Positions 26,724-34,297 of a stretch of DNA of 64,000 bases are shown here, piece by piece. The first letter of the stretch is position 1; each line of letters begins with the position of its first letter. Source of the stretch: Candidatus Treponema caballi. GTDB taxonomy: Bacteria > Spirochaetota > Spirochaetia > Treponematales > Treponemataceae. The stretch lies in the NCBI GenBank assembly GCA_018066285.1, contig JAGHRS010000002.1:1-64000 (forward strand), given 5' to 3'. The position numbers and the translations under genes were made by a program. Below the pieces are notes generated by a model, which was given only the letters and a program-made list of their open reading frames with translations, had not been told where the DNA came from and made no database searches.

Positions 26724-27152
26724 ATGAGTGAATTAACGATGAAGGCACTTACAAAAGAGCGCCTGATGATAAGAACAACTAACCCGGTACGCGCAAACGT
26801 ACTGTTGATGCTGGTCAACGCCGTCAAGAATGTAACCATTGATGAGCGCCGTGAAGAAACTCCTGCCGATTTTGCAAAGGCTGCCATGAAGATGAAGAAT
26901 GAGCTCCTTTCAACAATCCAGGACTACAAGAAAGGCAATGCCGACACAAGCGAACTTGAGCTTGAGCTTAAGGAACTTGAGCCATTCCTGCCAAAAATGC
27001 TCTCAGAAGCTGAGATGATCGAGGCTGCAAAGAAGGTAATCGCAGAAATCCCTGAAGCAGACCGCGTCCTCAAGAACATCATGCCTAAACTCAAGGCAAT
27101 TGAAGGCTTTGACATGAAGGCTGCAAAGGACATTGTCGCAAAGGTTATGTAA
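26724..27152 (+). CDS. GatB/YqeY domain protein
   Basis: A 142-residue helical protein of the YqeY family, related to the C-terminal tRNA-binding tail of GatB. Visible family features are RANVLLMLVNAVKN, the ELELELKELEPFLPKMLS segment and a KAIEGFDMKAAKDIVAKVM C-terminus. The start at 26724 is set by TATATT (26712-26717) ending 6 nt upstream, with TTGCAC (26688-26693) as -35 and no ribosome site, so a leaderless message is likely. A terminator follows. Confidence 0.88.
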   Translation: MSELTMKALTKERLMIRTTNPVRANVLLMLVNAVKNVTIDERREETPADFAKAAMKMKNELLSTIQDYKKGNADTSELELELKELEPFLPKMLSEAEMIEAAKKVIAEIPEADRVLKNIMPKLKAIEGFDMKAAKDIVAKVM

Positions 27153-27182
27153 GCGGATGTGTCCCGCGCGCTTTTAAAAGCG

Positions 27183-27212
27183 AAAAAGACGGCTGTTCGG
27201 GCCGTCTTTTTT
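27183..27212 (+). terminator. Rho-independent terminator of the yqeY-like gene
   Basis: The stem AAAAAGACGGC (27183-27193) and GCCGTCTTTTT (27201-27211) with a seven-base loop and T-run. Confidence 0.88.
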
Positions 27213-27275
27213 ATGCCTAGAATCTGCCTTCAAGAACAGCCTTTCTAAGGCACGCATCTGCGATTGAAGAAATCT

Positions 27276-28082
27276 TCATCCTTGGGATGTGGCTGCAACG
27301 GTACACAGCCTTCCTCGTAATGTGTATCCGATTTTTGTATAACAGGCATTAGATGCAGCATAATCTGCATCTGTGTAGAGCATGGGTGTAGATCCCTCTG
27401 CCTGTATTATCTCTGTTACTTCATGTACAAGATGTTGTGCATAGTGTTTTCTGCGGTATTCAGGCTTAGTGTATACACCGCTTATGGATGAAAGTTCCGG
27501 GTCGCGGTTGTAGTAACAGCAGGCTGTTGTTATTTCTTCATCATTTTTCCAGAAAAACAAAGCTTTGTCATCAATGTGCTTTTGGGCAACTTCAAGGCAA
27601 TGTTCGTATGAAGGTTTTTCCTGTCCCGTTTCAGGATAAAAAGCTGAGACGAGAGAGACCGCTTCTTCCATATCTTCGGGTGTGCAGCAATACAGTTTTC
27701 CGTCTGATGGCTTCTCTGGCTTAACTGCAGACTGACAATCGTATGCAAATAATCCCATGGAAATTGCAGCATGAAAACCAGACTGTTCTGCTTTTTCAAT
27801 GAAGTAATCAGCCAGTTCATATTTGATGTTGAATTTGAAGCCTTTATCGAGTGGACGATGCTTGCAGATGAGTTTCCATACTTCCTCTTTAACTGTCTCA
27901 GGACAATTATTTCTAGTCCATATCCATACCGGATACGCAGCGTTTGAATGACAGATAATCATGTTCTTATGATCAGTCAGGATAAGGTCAGTTGTATTCC
28001 GGAGAATCCTGTCCAAAACAAGAAATGTGTATTTATCCTGATGAAGCAATTCAAAGTCTTTATCGTTTATTATCGTGTCCAT
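27276..28082 (-). CDS. GNAT family acetyltransferase
   Basis: A 268-residue protein. The C-terminal half carries the GNAT fold: FFWKNDEEITTACCYY, then SGVYTKPEYRRKHYAQHLV (motif A), then the motif B region ACYTKIGYTLRGRLC. The N-terminal half (residues 1-125) is a less conserved domain as in two-domain GNAT proteins. AGGAAC precedes ATG 28082. Substrate unknown. Confidence 0.8.
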   Translation of the reverse strand: MDTIINDKDFELLHQDKYTFLVLDRILRNTTDLILTDHKNMIICHSNAAYPVWIWTRNNCPETVKEEVWKLICKHRPLDKGFKFNIKYELADYFIEKAEQSGFHAAISMGLFAYDCQSAVKPEKPSDGKLYCCTPEDMEEAVSLVSAFYPETGQEKPSYEHCLEVAQKHIDDKALFFWKNDEEITTACCYYNRDPELSSISGVYTKPEYRRKHYAQHLVHEVTEIIQAEGSTPMLYTDADYAASNACYTKIGYTLRGRLCTVAATSQG

Positions 28083-28107
28083 AAACTGTTCCTTGCTGAT
28101 ATGCCAG

Positions 28108-28398
28108 CTATTTCTGCATGAGTGCAGCGTAGTCCAGGTGTTTTTCCCGGGCGTAAGTGAGGAAGTCTTTTTCTTCCTGAGTCACCCGTATCTGAAACTT
28201 CAGAGGAGATCCGAACTTCTGCTTCCTTCCTGCGTTTTCGCGGGCGCCTCCGTGTCCGAACTTTTTCTCATAAGCAGCAAGACCAGATTTTTTCAGATAC
28301 TCTTTTTCAGAGAGTATTTTGTCATCTGGCAAGACTTCTGATTGTAACTTCTTTGTGACATATCCTTCTGCGTCTTTTATGTAAACAAACTCATTCAT
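28108..28398 (-). CDS. Small basic protein, possible DNA-binding regulator or orphan antitoxin
   Basis: A 96-residue protein with a central GHGGARENAGRKQKFG motif, a glycine/arginine stretch common in small phage or plasmid DNA-binding proteins. The C-terminal segment (PLKFQIRVTQEEKDFLTYAR) is compatible with a ribbon-helix-helix unit. ATG 28398 lies 6 nt after the TATAGT of a consensus promoter. No toxin gene is adjacent, although two toxin-antitoxin loci lie within 4 kb. Confidence 0.6.
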   Translation of the reverse strand: MNEFVYIKDAEGYVTKKLQSEVLPDDKILSEKEYLKKSGLAAYEKKFGHGGARENAGRKQKFGSPLKFQIRVTQEEKDFLTYAREKHLDYAALMQK

Positions 28399-28404
28399 TC
28401 TTAG

Positions 28405-28434
28405 ACTATACTCCTTGTATTTTGAAAATGTCAA
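28405..28434 (-). promoter_or_regulatory. Consensus promoter with leaderless geometry
   Basis: On the minus strand TTGACA (28434-28429), an 18-nt spacer, TATAGT (28410-28405), then six bases and ATG at 28398. An AAGGAG lies inside the spacer, upstream of the expected transcription start, so it cannot serve the message made from this promoter. Confidence 0.8.
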
Positions 28435-28626
28435 CAGAATCAAAATACTATATCTGCGTCTATTAGTATTATGGCCGCTCACCGCCTGCTTTTTTCAAAA
28501 CTCGTTTCAGTTTCATCCGGGATTGTGGTAATATAAATGGCAGATACGTTTGTAAAATAGGACAAAACTGTATCGTAATTGCAAAGAATCTTCATCCTTG
28601 CAGTGGTAGATTATTGGAGAAAGAGA

Positions 28627-29487
28627 ATGGAGTGGCTTTCCTGCCTTAAAGAAGCAATAGCGTACATGGATGACAACCTGCTGGACATAAATGGGCCAGA
28701 GGATGTCGCGTCTCATGTAAGCGTCTCTTCCATGTACCTGCAGCGCGGGTTTCAGATTCTGACCGGAATCACGCTCGGCGAGTACATCCGGAACAGAAAG
28801 CTGTATCTTGCGGCAGTGGAACTGTGCAGTTCGCCAGCCTCCGTTCTTGATGTTGCCCTGAAATACGGCTATGAAACGCAGGCGAGCTTTGACAAGGCGT
28901 TTGCCCGCTTTCACGGCGTCACACCGCGTGATGTAAAGAAAGGGCAGGGCAGCATCAGGACATTCCAGAAGATGAGTGTCAGAATCGCTGTTAAAGGTGG
29001 GTTCAGTTTGCCGTTCAGGATTGAGAAGAAAGGGCCGCTTGCTTTTGTGGGTTATCAGAAAGCGTTCGACTACGAGGATTGCCGCGCATCAGTCGGCACG
29101 TGGTGGGATGAGTTCAGAAGTCATGCAGATGAGCAGCCGCCGTACGTTGTGCAGCATCATGTCGGTGAGTATGGCCTCTGCTTTGGCGACGTTGGGCCCG
29201 TGCAGTTCAACTACGTGATTGCAGGCCTTCTCAGTGATGCAGACACAGCTGAAAAAGGCCGTCCTGAAGAAATGCTTGTCAGGGAAGTCCCTGCAGGCGA
29301 ATGGGCAGTCTTTGAATGCACACGGAATGAACTCTTTCAGATGTGCGACAAATTCTGGAACGAATGGCTTCCCGGGAACGAGGAGTATGAGCTTACCGAC
29401 GGCTGTGTGGTCGAATGGTATTCTCAGGAAGACGGATTCAGCCCCAACCAGAGATGCGCACTATGGTATCCAGTGAAACGCAAATGA
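28627..29487 (+). CDS. AraC-family regulator with GyrI-like effector domain
   Basis: A 286-residue transcription factor. The N-terminal 110 residues hold the two HTH units of the AraC fold (VASHVSVSSMYLQRGF and VLDVALKYGYETQASFDKAF), ending in the FHGVTPRDVKK signature. Residues about 125-286 are a GyrI-like small-molecule-binding domain (ending CALWYPVK), as in Rob-type regulators. The start at 28627 follows GGAGAAAGAG. It is followed after 11 nt by a GNAT gene that it may control. Confidence 0.88.
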   Translation: MEWLSCLKEAIAYMDDNLLDINGPEDVASHVSVSSMYLQRGFQILTGITLGEYIRNRKLYLAAVELCSSPASVLDVALKYGYETQASFDKAFARFHGVTPRDVKKGQGSIRTFQKMSVRIAVKGGFSLPFRIEKKGPLAFVGYQKAFDYEDCRASVGTWWDEFRSHADEQPPYVVQHHVGEYGLCFGDVGPVQFNYVIAGLLSDADTAEKGRPEEMLVREVPAGEWAVFECTRNELFQMCDKFWNEWLPGNEEYELTDGCVVEWYSQEDGFSPNQRCALWYPVKRK

Positions 29488-29498
29488 AGGAGTGAAGA

Positions 29499-30251
29499 AT
29501 GCTTATACAATTACCTGAAGAACGCAAAAACGAAATTATCTGCCTGTTCAAGAAACGGCAGCCAAATGCATCTGCATTATGGAGCTATTTCAACGGCACC
29601 ATGGCAGGCAAGACATATGTGGATGACCTTACTGCACCGACAAAGGCAATCTGTCAGCTTGATATGAGCTGGACATTCATCAGTGATGACGCTGATTTTG
29701 CCTGGATTGAAGAAACGCTTGCTGAAATCATCAGGATTACCTGGATTCAGGTCATCTGGGCTCCTGAAAGACGGGGCCAGTACCCGCTTCCGGAAAGCGG
29801 AAAAGTCATTCCTCGCAATGAGTACACCGAGCGCGGCCCTGCGCTGGCTGAACCGCGTGATGTAGAAATGGCACCGTTCTGCAAAGAACTGCTTGAAAAA
29901 CTGCCCTGGGCTGACTGGCACCTCTCAGTGTACGGAACAGCAGAGAAATTCTTTGAAAAGACGTTCGGCTTTTACGCTGTCGAAAACGGCGTACCGTACA
30001 GTGAGGCAGAAGCAACTTTCATCGCCAACGGATGGTGTGAAATCGGCATTATTACTGTTGAGGCAAAGCGCCGCATGGGCTATGCGTTCGCATCGTGCCT
30101 CCGCCTGCTTGAAGAGATTGAAAACCGCGGCATGAAAGCCATCTGGGCCTGTGACAAGGAAAATGCAGAGTCAGACGCGCTCGCAAAGAAACTCGGCTTC
30201 ATCAATCCTGTTGAGTACGACTTCATCTACTTCCCGCATCAGCACGATTGA
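29499..30251 (+). CDS. GNAT-type acetyltransferase
   Basis: A 250-residue protein whose C-terminal third has an acetyltransferase pattern: YSEAEATFIANGWCEIGIIT, then RRMGYAFASCLRLLEEI and KKLGFINPVEYDFIYF, as in the family of larger bacterial GNAT proteins. The N-terminal domain (about 1-140) is of unknown role. It has a weak GGAG site and forms an operon with the AraC-GyrI gene, hinting at small-molecule modification under its control. Confidence 0.72.
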   Translation: MLIQLPEERKNEIICLFKKRQPNASALWSYFNGTMAGKTYVDDLTAPTKAICQLDMSWTFISDDADFAWIEETLAEIIRITWIQVIWAPERRGQYPLPESGKVIPRNEYTERGPALAEPRDVEMAPFCKELLEKLPWADWHLSVYGTAEKFFEKTFGFYAVENGVPYSEAEATFIANGWCEIGIITVEAKRRMGYAFASCLRLLEEIENRGMKAIWACDKENAESDALAKKLGFINPVEYDFIYFPHQHD

Positions 30252-30260
30252 CAGAAGAAA

Positions 30261-30686
30261 TCAGGAAGCTTCAGCGAATGGATTTACTATCCTTACACCG
30301 GATATGATTTGTCCGTCGCTGAGGTCTTCTGAATAAACGGTGGAACAGCCGGCATCAGAAGCAACTGCAACAATCAGTGAATCCCAATATGAAAGCTGCG
30401 AATCTTTACTGATTTGTAACGCATGAAAGACGTTTTCTACGGAGATTTCGTATACGGGATATTGAGATGAAATTTGTTCGCAAATCCCTATGACAATATC
30501 TTTCTCTATCTTGAATTTTTTTGTTGCGATATTGAAGAACTCGCCGATAGTTTGTGTTGAAATTAAGGGATATCCTTGCTTTCGTATTTTTTCCAGAAAG
30601 ACTATTGATTTGTGTTTCTTTTCAACTTCATTTTCATCGTAAGAATAAAGAAACAGATTTGTATCAATAAAACTTTTATCGCTCAT
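30261..30686 (-). CDS. PIN-domain toxin of the XRE/PIN module
   Basis: A 141-residue VapC-like RNase. The active-site pattern is clear: Asp8 (SFIDTNLFLYSYD), Glu49 (TIGEFFNIATKKF), Asp102 (YWDSLIVAVA) and Asp121 (SEDLSDGQ). ATG 30686 follows GGGAGG and lies 11 nt inside the end of the upstream XRE gene, the usual coupling of antitoxin then toxin. It is unrelated in detail to the two PIN proteins at 24047-25250. Confidence 0.87.
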   Translation of the reverse strand: MSDKSFIDTNLFLYSYDENEVEKKHKSIVFLEKIRKQGYPLISTQTIGEFFNIATKKFKIEKDIVIGICEQISSQYPVYEISVENVFHALQISKDSQLSYWDSLIVAVASDAGCSTVYSEDLSDGQIISGVRIVNPFAEAS

Positions 30687-31260
30687 GCATGTCCTCCCTT
30701 GTCCATTTGATGCCATGTGAACTGAAATGAACGCTTTCAGCAAGTTTTTGAGATTTCTCCATGCCGGCCTTCCATTCTTCATACGTCGGCTGTCTCGGTG
30801 GTGTGTTGTGGTCGAGGTGGGGTGCTCTGCCAGGATTCTGTGCAAGGCGGGCAGCTTCCACATCGTTTGACATGCTCTGAGCCACTGTCGTAAGCAGTTT
30901 TGCTTTTTCGGAATAAAGAAGTTTTGGGAGCAGGCTGAGTATCTGATTCAAGACATTCTGCGTTCCGTATGCGGCTGATGGCTCCGCAAAGATACAATCT
31001 GTATCCTTGATTTCGTACAAATCAGGTTGCGCTGTTTTGGATTCAGATAATCCGTTTCTACTGTCGGAAAGCTTATCCCCAAATAGTTCATCAAACGAAA
31101 GTGTGTACAGAGTACATAATGCTTTTGCAGCTTTTAGGGACGGTTCGACTTCGCCAGTCTCATACTTGTTGTACATCTGGCGCGAGATACCGATGAAATC
31201 CGCGACGGCAGACTGTGAGAGTCCCCGCTTATCACGCAATGTCTTTAATGTGGTGTTCAT
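30676..31260 (-). CDS. XRE-family HTH antitoxin-like regulator
   Basis: A 194-residue protein. Residues 5-60 form a Cro/C1-type HTH (LRDKRGLSQSAVADFIGISR, then YETGEVEPSLKAAKALC). The long C-terminal part has a helical region (LNQILSLLPKLLYSEKAKLL) and a tail (QPTYEEWKAGMEKSQKLAES) suited to toxin binding. ATG 31260 lies 6 nt after a TATACT with no ribosome site. It overlaps the PIN gene, so it probably acts as the cognate antitoxin and repressor. Confidence 0.8.
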   Translation of the reverse strand: MNTTLKTLRDKRGLSQSAVADFIGISRQMYNKYETGEVEPSLKAAKALCTLYTLSFDELFGDKLSDSRNGLSESKTAQPDLYEIKDTDCIFAEPSAAYGTQNVLNQILSLLPKLLYSEKAKLLTTVAQSMSNDVEAARLAQNPGRAPHLDHNTPPRQPTYEEWKAGMEKSQKLAESVHFSSHGIKWTREDMHER

Positions 31261-31266
31261 ATGTAT

Positions 31267-31295
31267 AGTATAGTATGAGATGACAAGAATGTCAA
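31267..31295 (-). promoter_or_regulatory. Consensus promoter of the XRE/PIN module
   Basis: On the minus strand TTGACA (31295-31290), a 17-nt spacer, TATACT (31272-31267), then six bases and ATG. The -10 lies in a TATACTATAC-type tandem that could serve as the operator. The gap 31296-31382 shows nothing else. Confidence 0.82.
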
Positions 31296-31382
31296 ATAAA
31301 ATAGCATTAAAAAATGTAAAAATAGTAGCATGGTAGGGTGTAGAGGTGTTTCACTCAGTATACGCTTGAAGCTCAGTATCCC

Positions 31383-32843
31383 TTACACGTCCGTCTGGAA
31401 CTCGTCGAGTTCGCGGAGCCGCGCTTCGTCGAGCGTGTAGGTCAGGTTCTTCTCGTTGGTGGGGAGAACCGTCCCCTTGGGGCCGTTTTTGGCGCGCCTG
31501 AGATATTTGACCTGCGTGCAGTACAGGTCCGCCGTACGTGCTTTCCGCGCCTTGCTGTAGTAAATGGCGAGATTTCCCGCATCCTTTAAGACTTCGGGAG
31601 GTACGCTTTTCCCCGGCCGCGCTTTGATGAAGACATAACCGCCAGGAAAGTCGCGTGTATGAAGCCAGAGGTCAGCGCCCCTCACGTGATGGCGGAGCAG
31701 TTCGTCGTTTTCGTCAGCATCACGCCCTATCAGCAGCGTCCAGCCTTTTATCTCGTAGCTGATGCCGGGCCGCTTCTTCACAATCTGCTGCTTCGGCTTT
31801 ACCTGCTTCCGGATCATCTGCTGCATGCGGAGCGGGTTAGGTTCCTTCTTTACAGCCTCGTACGCCGCCTCTAAATCAAGCAGTTCCTTTTTGGCGCGGC
31901 TTATGTCGTGCTCAAGCGCATCAAGGCCCGACACGCTTTTCTTGTACTTGTCGTAGTAGACTGCAGCGTTTTCCTGCGCGTTCTTTTTTAGGTCTATCAG
32001 GATGCGCACCTGGGCGCCAGTTTCGTAATCCTCGCATTCAAGGAAGTTTGAAGCGCCGTCAATCAGATGGCCGTATGTCAGAATCAAATCGCCCTGGTGC
32101 TTGAGTTTGTCTGATGCAAGGAAGCTTTCGCGTTTTGCCTCAAGCTTCTTGAGCGCGCCTTCCATTTTTGAATGCTTGCTCGTGTACCACTTTTCAGCCT
32201 GTTCAAGCAGTGACTCGCGTGAAAGCGCCTCCGCGTGCTCAGCGTACCACGTGTCGATTCTCTCGCTGTACGTCGGCTCACGCCCTGCTTCCCTCGCTTT
32301 TATGAAAGCGGGTGTCTCATCAAGCTCGCTGAACGTGCGTACGGGGAAGCGCTCTGTGTCGGGGGCGGGAAGGCTCTCGCTCACTTCCGGCGGGATGAAC
32401 GTGCCGCCAGTAACTTCGTTCTTCTTGGGGCGGCGGTAGAACACATCCAGGATGACGTTGTTTTCATCGGTGACGATGATGTTCGGGGCGGCACTCCAGA
32501 GGCGTATGTAAATGAAGAGCGTCTCTTTCCAGGTACTGATGTTCATCTTTATGACACGCTCGTAGCCAATCTGCTCACACGAGTTTATGCGGTAACCCCG
32601 GATGCGCGAACGGAGGAATTCCATGAAGCGCAGGGGCTTGTCGTTCTTCGGGATTTTGCGCCGCGTCTCGTGGATGCGCGTTGCTCCCGGCGCAAGGCAG
32701 ATGAGGACGGTTTTAGGCTGATTTTTGCCATACAGATACAGGGCAAGACTGTCAAAGCCGGGCTGGATAATCTCCTGAATAAAGGAATAGGATATATCCA
32801 GTTCGCTTAAGACAGTGTTTATTTCGTTACAATTTAATGACAT
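31383..32843 (-). CDS. NFACT family protein (RqcH/FbpA-like)
   Basis: A 486-residue protein of the family that includes RqcH/Rqc2, which binds stalled 50S subunits and adds tails to nascent chains. The NFACT-N start, a central coiled coil (about 225-345) and a C-terminal NFACT-R domain (GRDADENDELLRHHVRGADL, then WLHTRDFPGGYVFIKA) are present. It is shorter than the B. subtilis protein. In the N-terminal domain the Asp-Arg pair important in RqcH appears as Glu-Arg (QIGYERVI). The start lies 3 nt after the upstream gene. Confidence 0.85.
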   Translation of the reverse strand: MSLNCNEINTVLSELDISYSFIQEIIQPGFDSLALYLYGKNQPKTVLICLAPGATRIHETRRKIPKNDKPLRFMEFLRSRIRGYRINSCEQIGYERVIKMNISTWKETLFIYIRLWSAAPNIIVTDENNVILDVFYRRPKKNEVTGGTFIPPEVSESLPAPDTERFPVRTFSELDETPAFIKAREAGREPTYSERIDTWYAEHAEALSRESLLEQAEKWYTSKHSKMEGALKKLEAKRESFLASDKLKHQGDLILTYGHLIDGASNFLECEDYETGAQVRILIDLKKNAQENAAVYYDKYKKSVSGLDALEHDISRAKKELLDLEAAYEAVKKEPNPLRMQQMIRKQVKPKQQIVKKRPGISYEIKGWTLLIGRDADENDELLRHHVRGADLWLHTRDFPGGYVFIKARPGKSVPPEVLKDAGNLAIYYSKARKARTADLYCTQVKYLRRAKNGPKGTVLPTNEKNLTYTLDEARLRELDEFQTDV

Positions 32844-32846
32844 AGT

Positions 32847-34163
32847 TTATTTTGCGTATTTTTCCAGTTCTTTGGTGAGCGCGACCGTGTTCTGTGCCTG
32901 TTTACGGAGACGCTGTGCGAGCATCTTTGAAAGGAAAAGACCATAGTGCGGATACTTCCGGATAAGGTTCAGGAATGCGTTCTTTGGAATGCGTATGAGT
33001 TTTCCCTCTCCAATGCTGATGACGGTCGCCGTACGTCTGTCGTTCAGGAGAAAAGCCATCTCACCGATGAACATGTCGTTTGGCGAAAGGATGGAGATGA
33101 GCTTCTTGTCTTTGTAAACGGCGAAGGTTCCTGAAACAATGAAGTAGAGGTCATTTGACACTTCGTTCTGCAGACAGACAACTTCCTTGTCACTGTACTC
33201 GACCGTGTTGAAAGACTGCATGATGCCCGGAACGGTGTTTGAAGAGCTTTTCAGGTTGTTTATCTCAAAGGAAACCTCGTTTCCCTTGTCGTTGTATGTC
33301 ATGTTGCTCGTCATTTCTGCGGATATGGCAATGCCGCGTCCGCTCATCATATCCTGTACGGATGGATTTGCATTGATGACGCTCTTTACACGTTTACGCC
33401 AGTCGAAGCCGTCGCCGTCATCGCGGATGATGAACTTTGATCTTGACTTGCCGATGAGGTACGAAAAATGAATCTTGCGTTCGCGTATTACGGGGTCTCT
33501 GTTCTTGAGTGCGATGAGATCAAGGATATTATTTCCTTTTTCAAGCCAGTTGTTCTTTTCTTCGGATGTGATACCGCAGTTTCCATGTTCAAGTGCGTTT
33601 GTCAGAAGCTCTGAAAGCGCAGTCTGCAGATTTGAGCGTTCGTCTTTGTTGAGGCGGTTTGTGCTGTACAGATAGCTTACGAGGAACGTGATGTACAGCT
33701 GGAAATCAAGCGGATCGTTTCCACAGACAAACTGGCCTTTTTCGCGTCCACCGAGATTTTCCTGCATACCGCGGTTGAACAGCAGCTGCTGGTTTTTCCA
33801 GAGAATACGGACGAGGCGGGAGAAGTTTTCACAGAAGGCAGTAATTGTCTGAACGATGAGGATGTTCGGGTTTTTGAGGGATTCAATCTCATCTGCTTCT
33901 TTTTTGCTTTTTACGATGGCGATGATGCCGCCATTATGCAGCCACGGGTCATTGTCAATTGCGGATACGACACGGTGACAGTCGATGTGGGGAGAGGTGA
34001 AATCAAGAATTTTGATTTCCGGAAGTTCGTAATCTATGAAACTTAATGCGTTGTCAGTGTCAGAGAAGAAGGTTGCATCGAAATATGCCGAGTATTTTTT
34101 ACATACTGCTTTAACTGTTTCAATGATTTTTTTGTTTGCTGAGACGACAAGTATTTTTTTCAT
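32847..34163 (-). CDS. Receiver-like / HATPase / cyclic-nucleotide-binding fusion regulator
   Basis: A 438-residue cytoplasmic signalling protein. Residues 1-115 resemble a receiver (KKILVVSANKKIIETVKAVC, LPEIKILDF) but lack a typical acidic pocket. Residues about 145-300 carry a HATPase_c_2 (anti-sigma-like) kinase fold: LQTALSELLTNALEHGN and DDGDGFDW. Residues about 310-420 form a cNMP-binding domain (YFIVSGTFAVYKDKKLISIL, MFIGEMAFLLNDRRTATV). Start 34163 follows GTGGAGAAATTTG, with a TATAGT further upstream. It could link a nucleotide signal to a partner-switch such as the SpoIIE phosphatase encoded at 36965. Confidence 0.82.
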   Translation of the reverse strand: MKKILVVSANKKIIETVKAVCKKYSAYFDATFFSDTDNALSFIDYELPEIKILDFTSPHIDCHRVVSAIDNDPWLHNGGIIAIVKSKKEADEIESLKNPNILIVQTITAFCENFSRLVRILWKNQQLLFNRGMQENLGGREKGQFVCGNDPLDFQLYITFLVSYLYSTNRLNKDERSNLQTALSELLTNALEHGNCGITSEEKNNWLEKGNNILDLIALKNRDPVIRERKIHFSYLIGKSRSKFIIRDDGDGFDWRKRVKSVINANPSVQDMMSGRGIAISAEMTSNMTYNDKGNEVSFEINNLKSSSNTVPGIMQSFNTVEYSDKEVVCLQNEVSNDLYFIVSGTFAVYKDKKLISILSPNDMFIGEMAFLLNDRRTATVISIGEGKLIRIPKNAFLNLIRKYPHYGLFLSKMLAQRLRKQAQNTVALTKELEKYAK

Positions 34164-34262
34164 CAAATTTCTCCACTTGCTATTACTATAACACAAAAAA
34201 CTGAATTTTGTAAAAAAACACGAATTTCTTAAAATATCGGTTTCAGAAGGATTTTTATGCAG

Positions 34263-34291
34263 TTGTTATTTTCCGGGTGATTTCGTATTAT
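34263..34291 (+). promoter_or_regulatory. Promoter of the acetolactate synthase gene
   Basis: TTGTTA (34263-34268), a 17-nt spacer and TATTAT (34286-34291); the ATG follows after 6 nt. Confidence 0.65.
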
Positions 34292-34297
34292 GAAATT

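Noticed and set aside
25251-27152. Local reverse transcriptase, Avd gene or template repeat for a diversity-generating retroelement
   Set aside because: No ORF with reverse transcriptase motifs and no second copy of the variable region were seen anywhere in the window.
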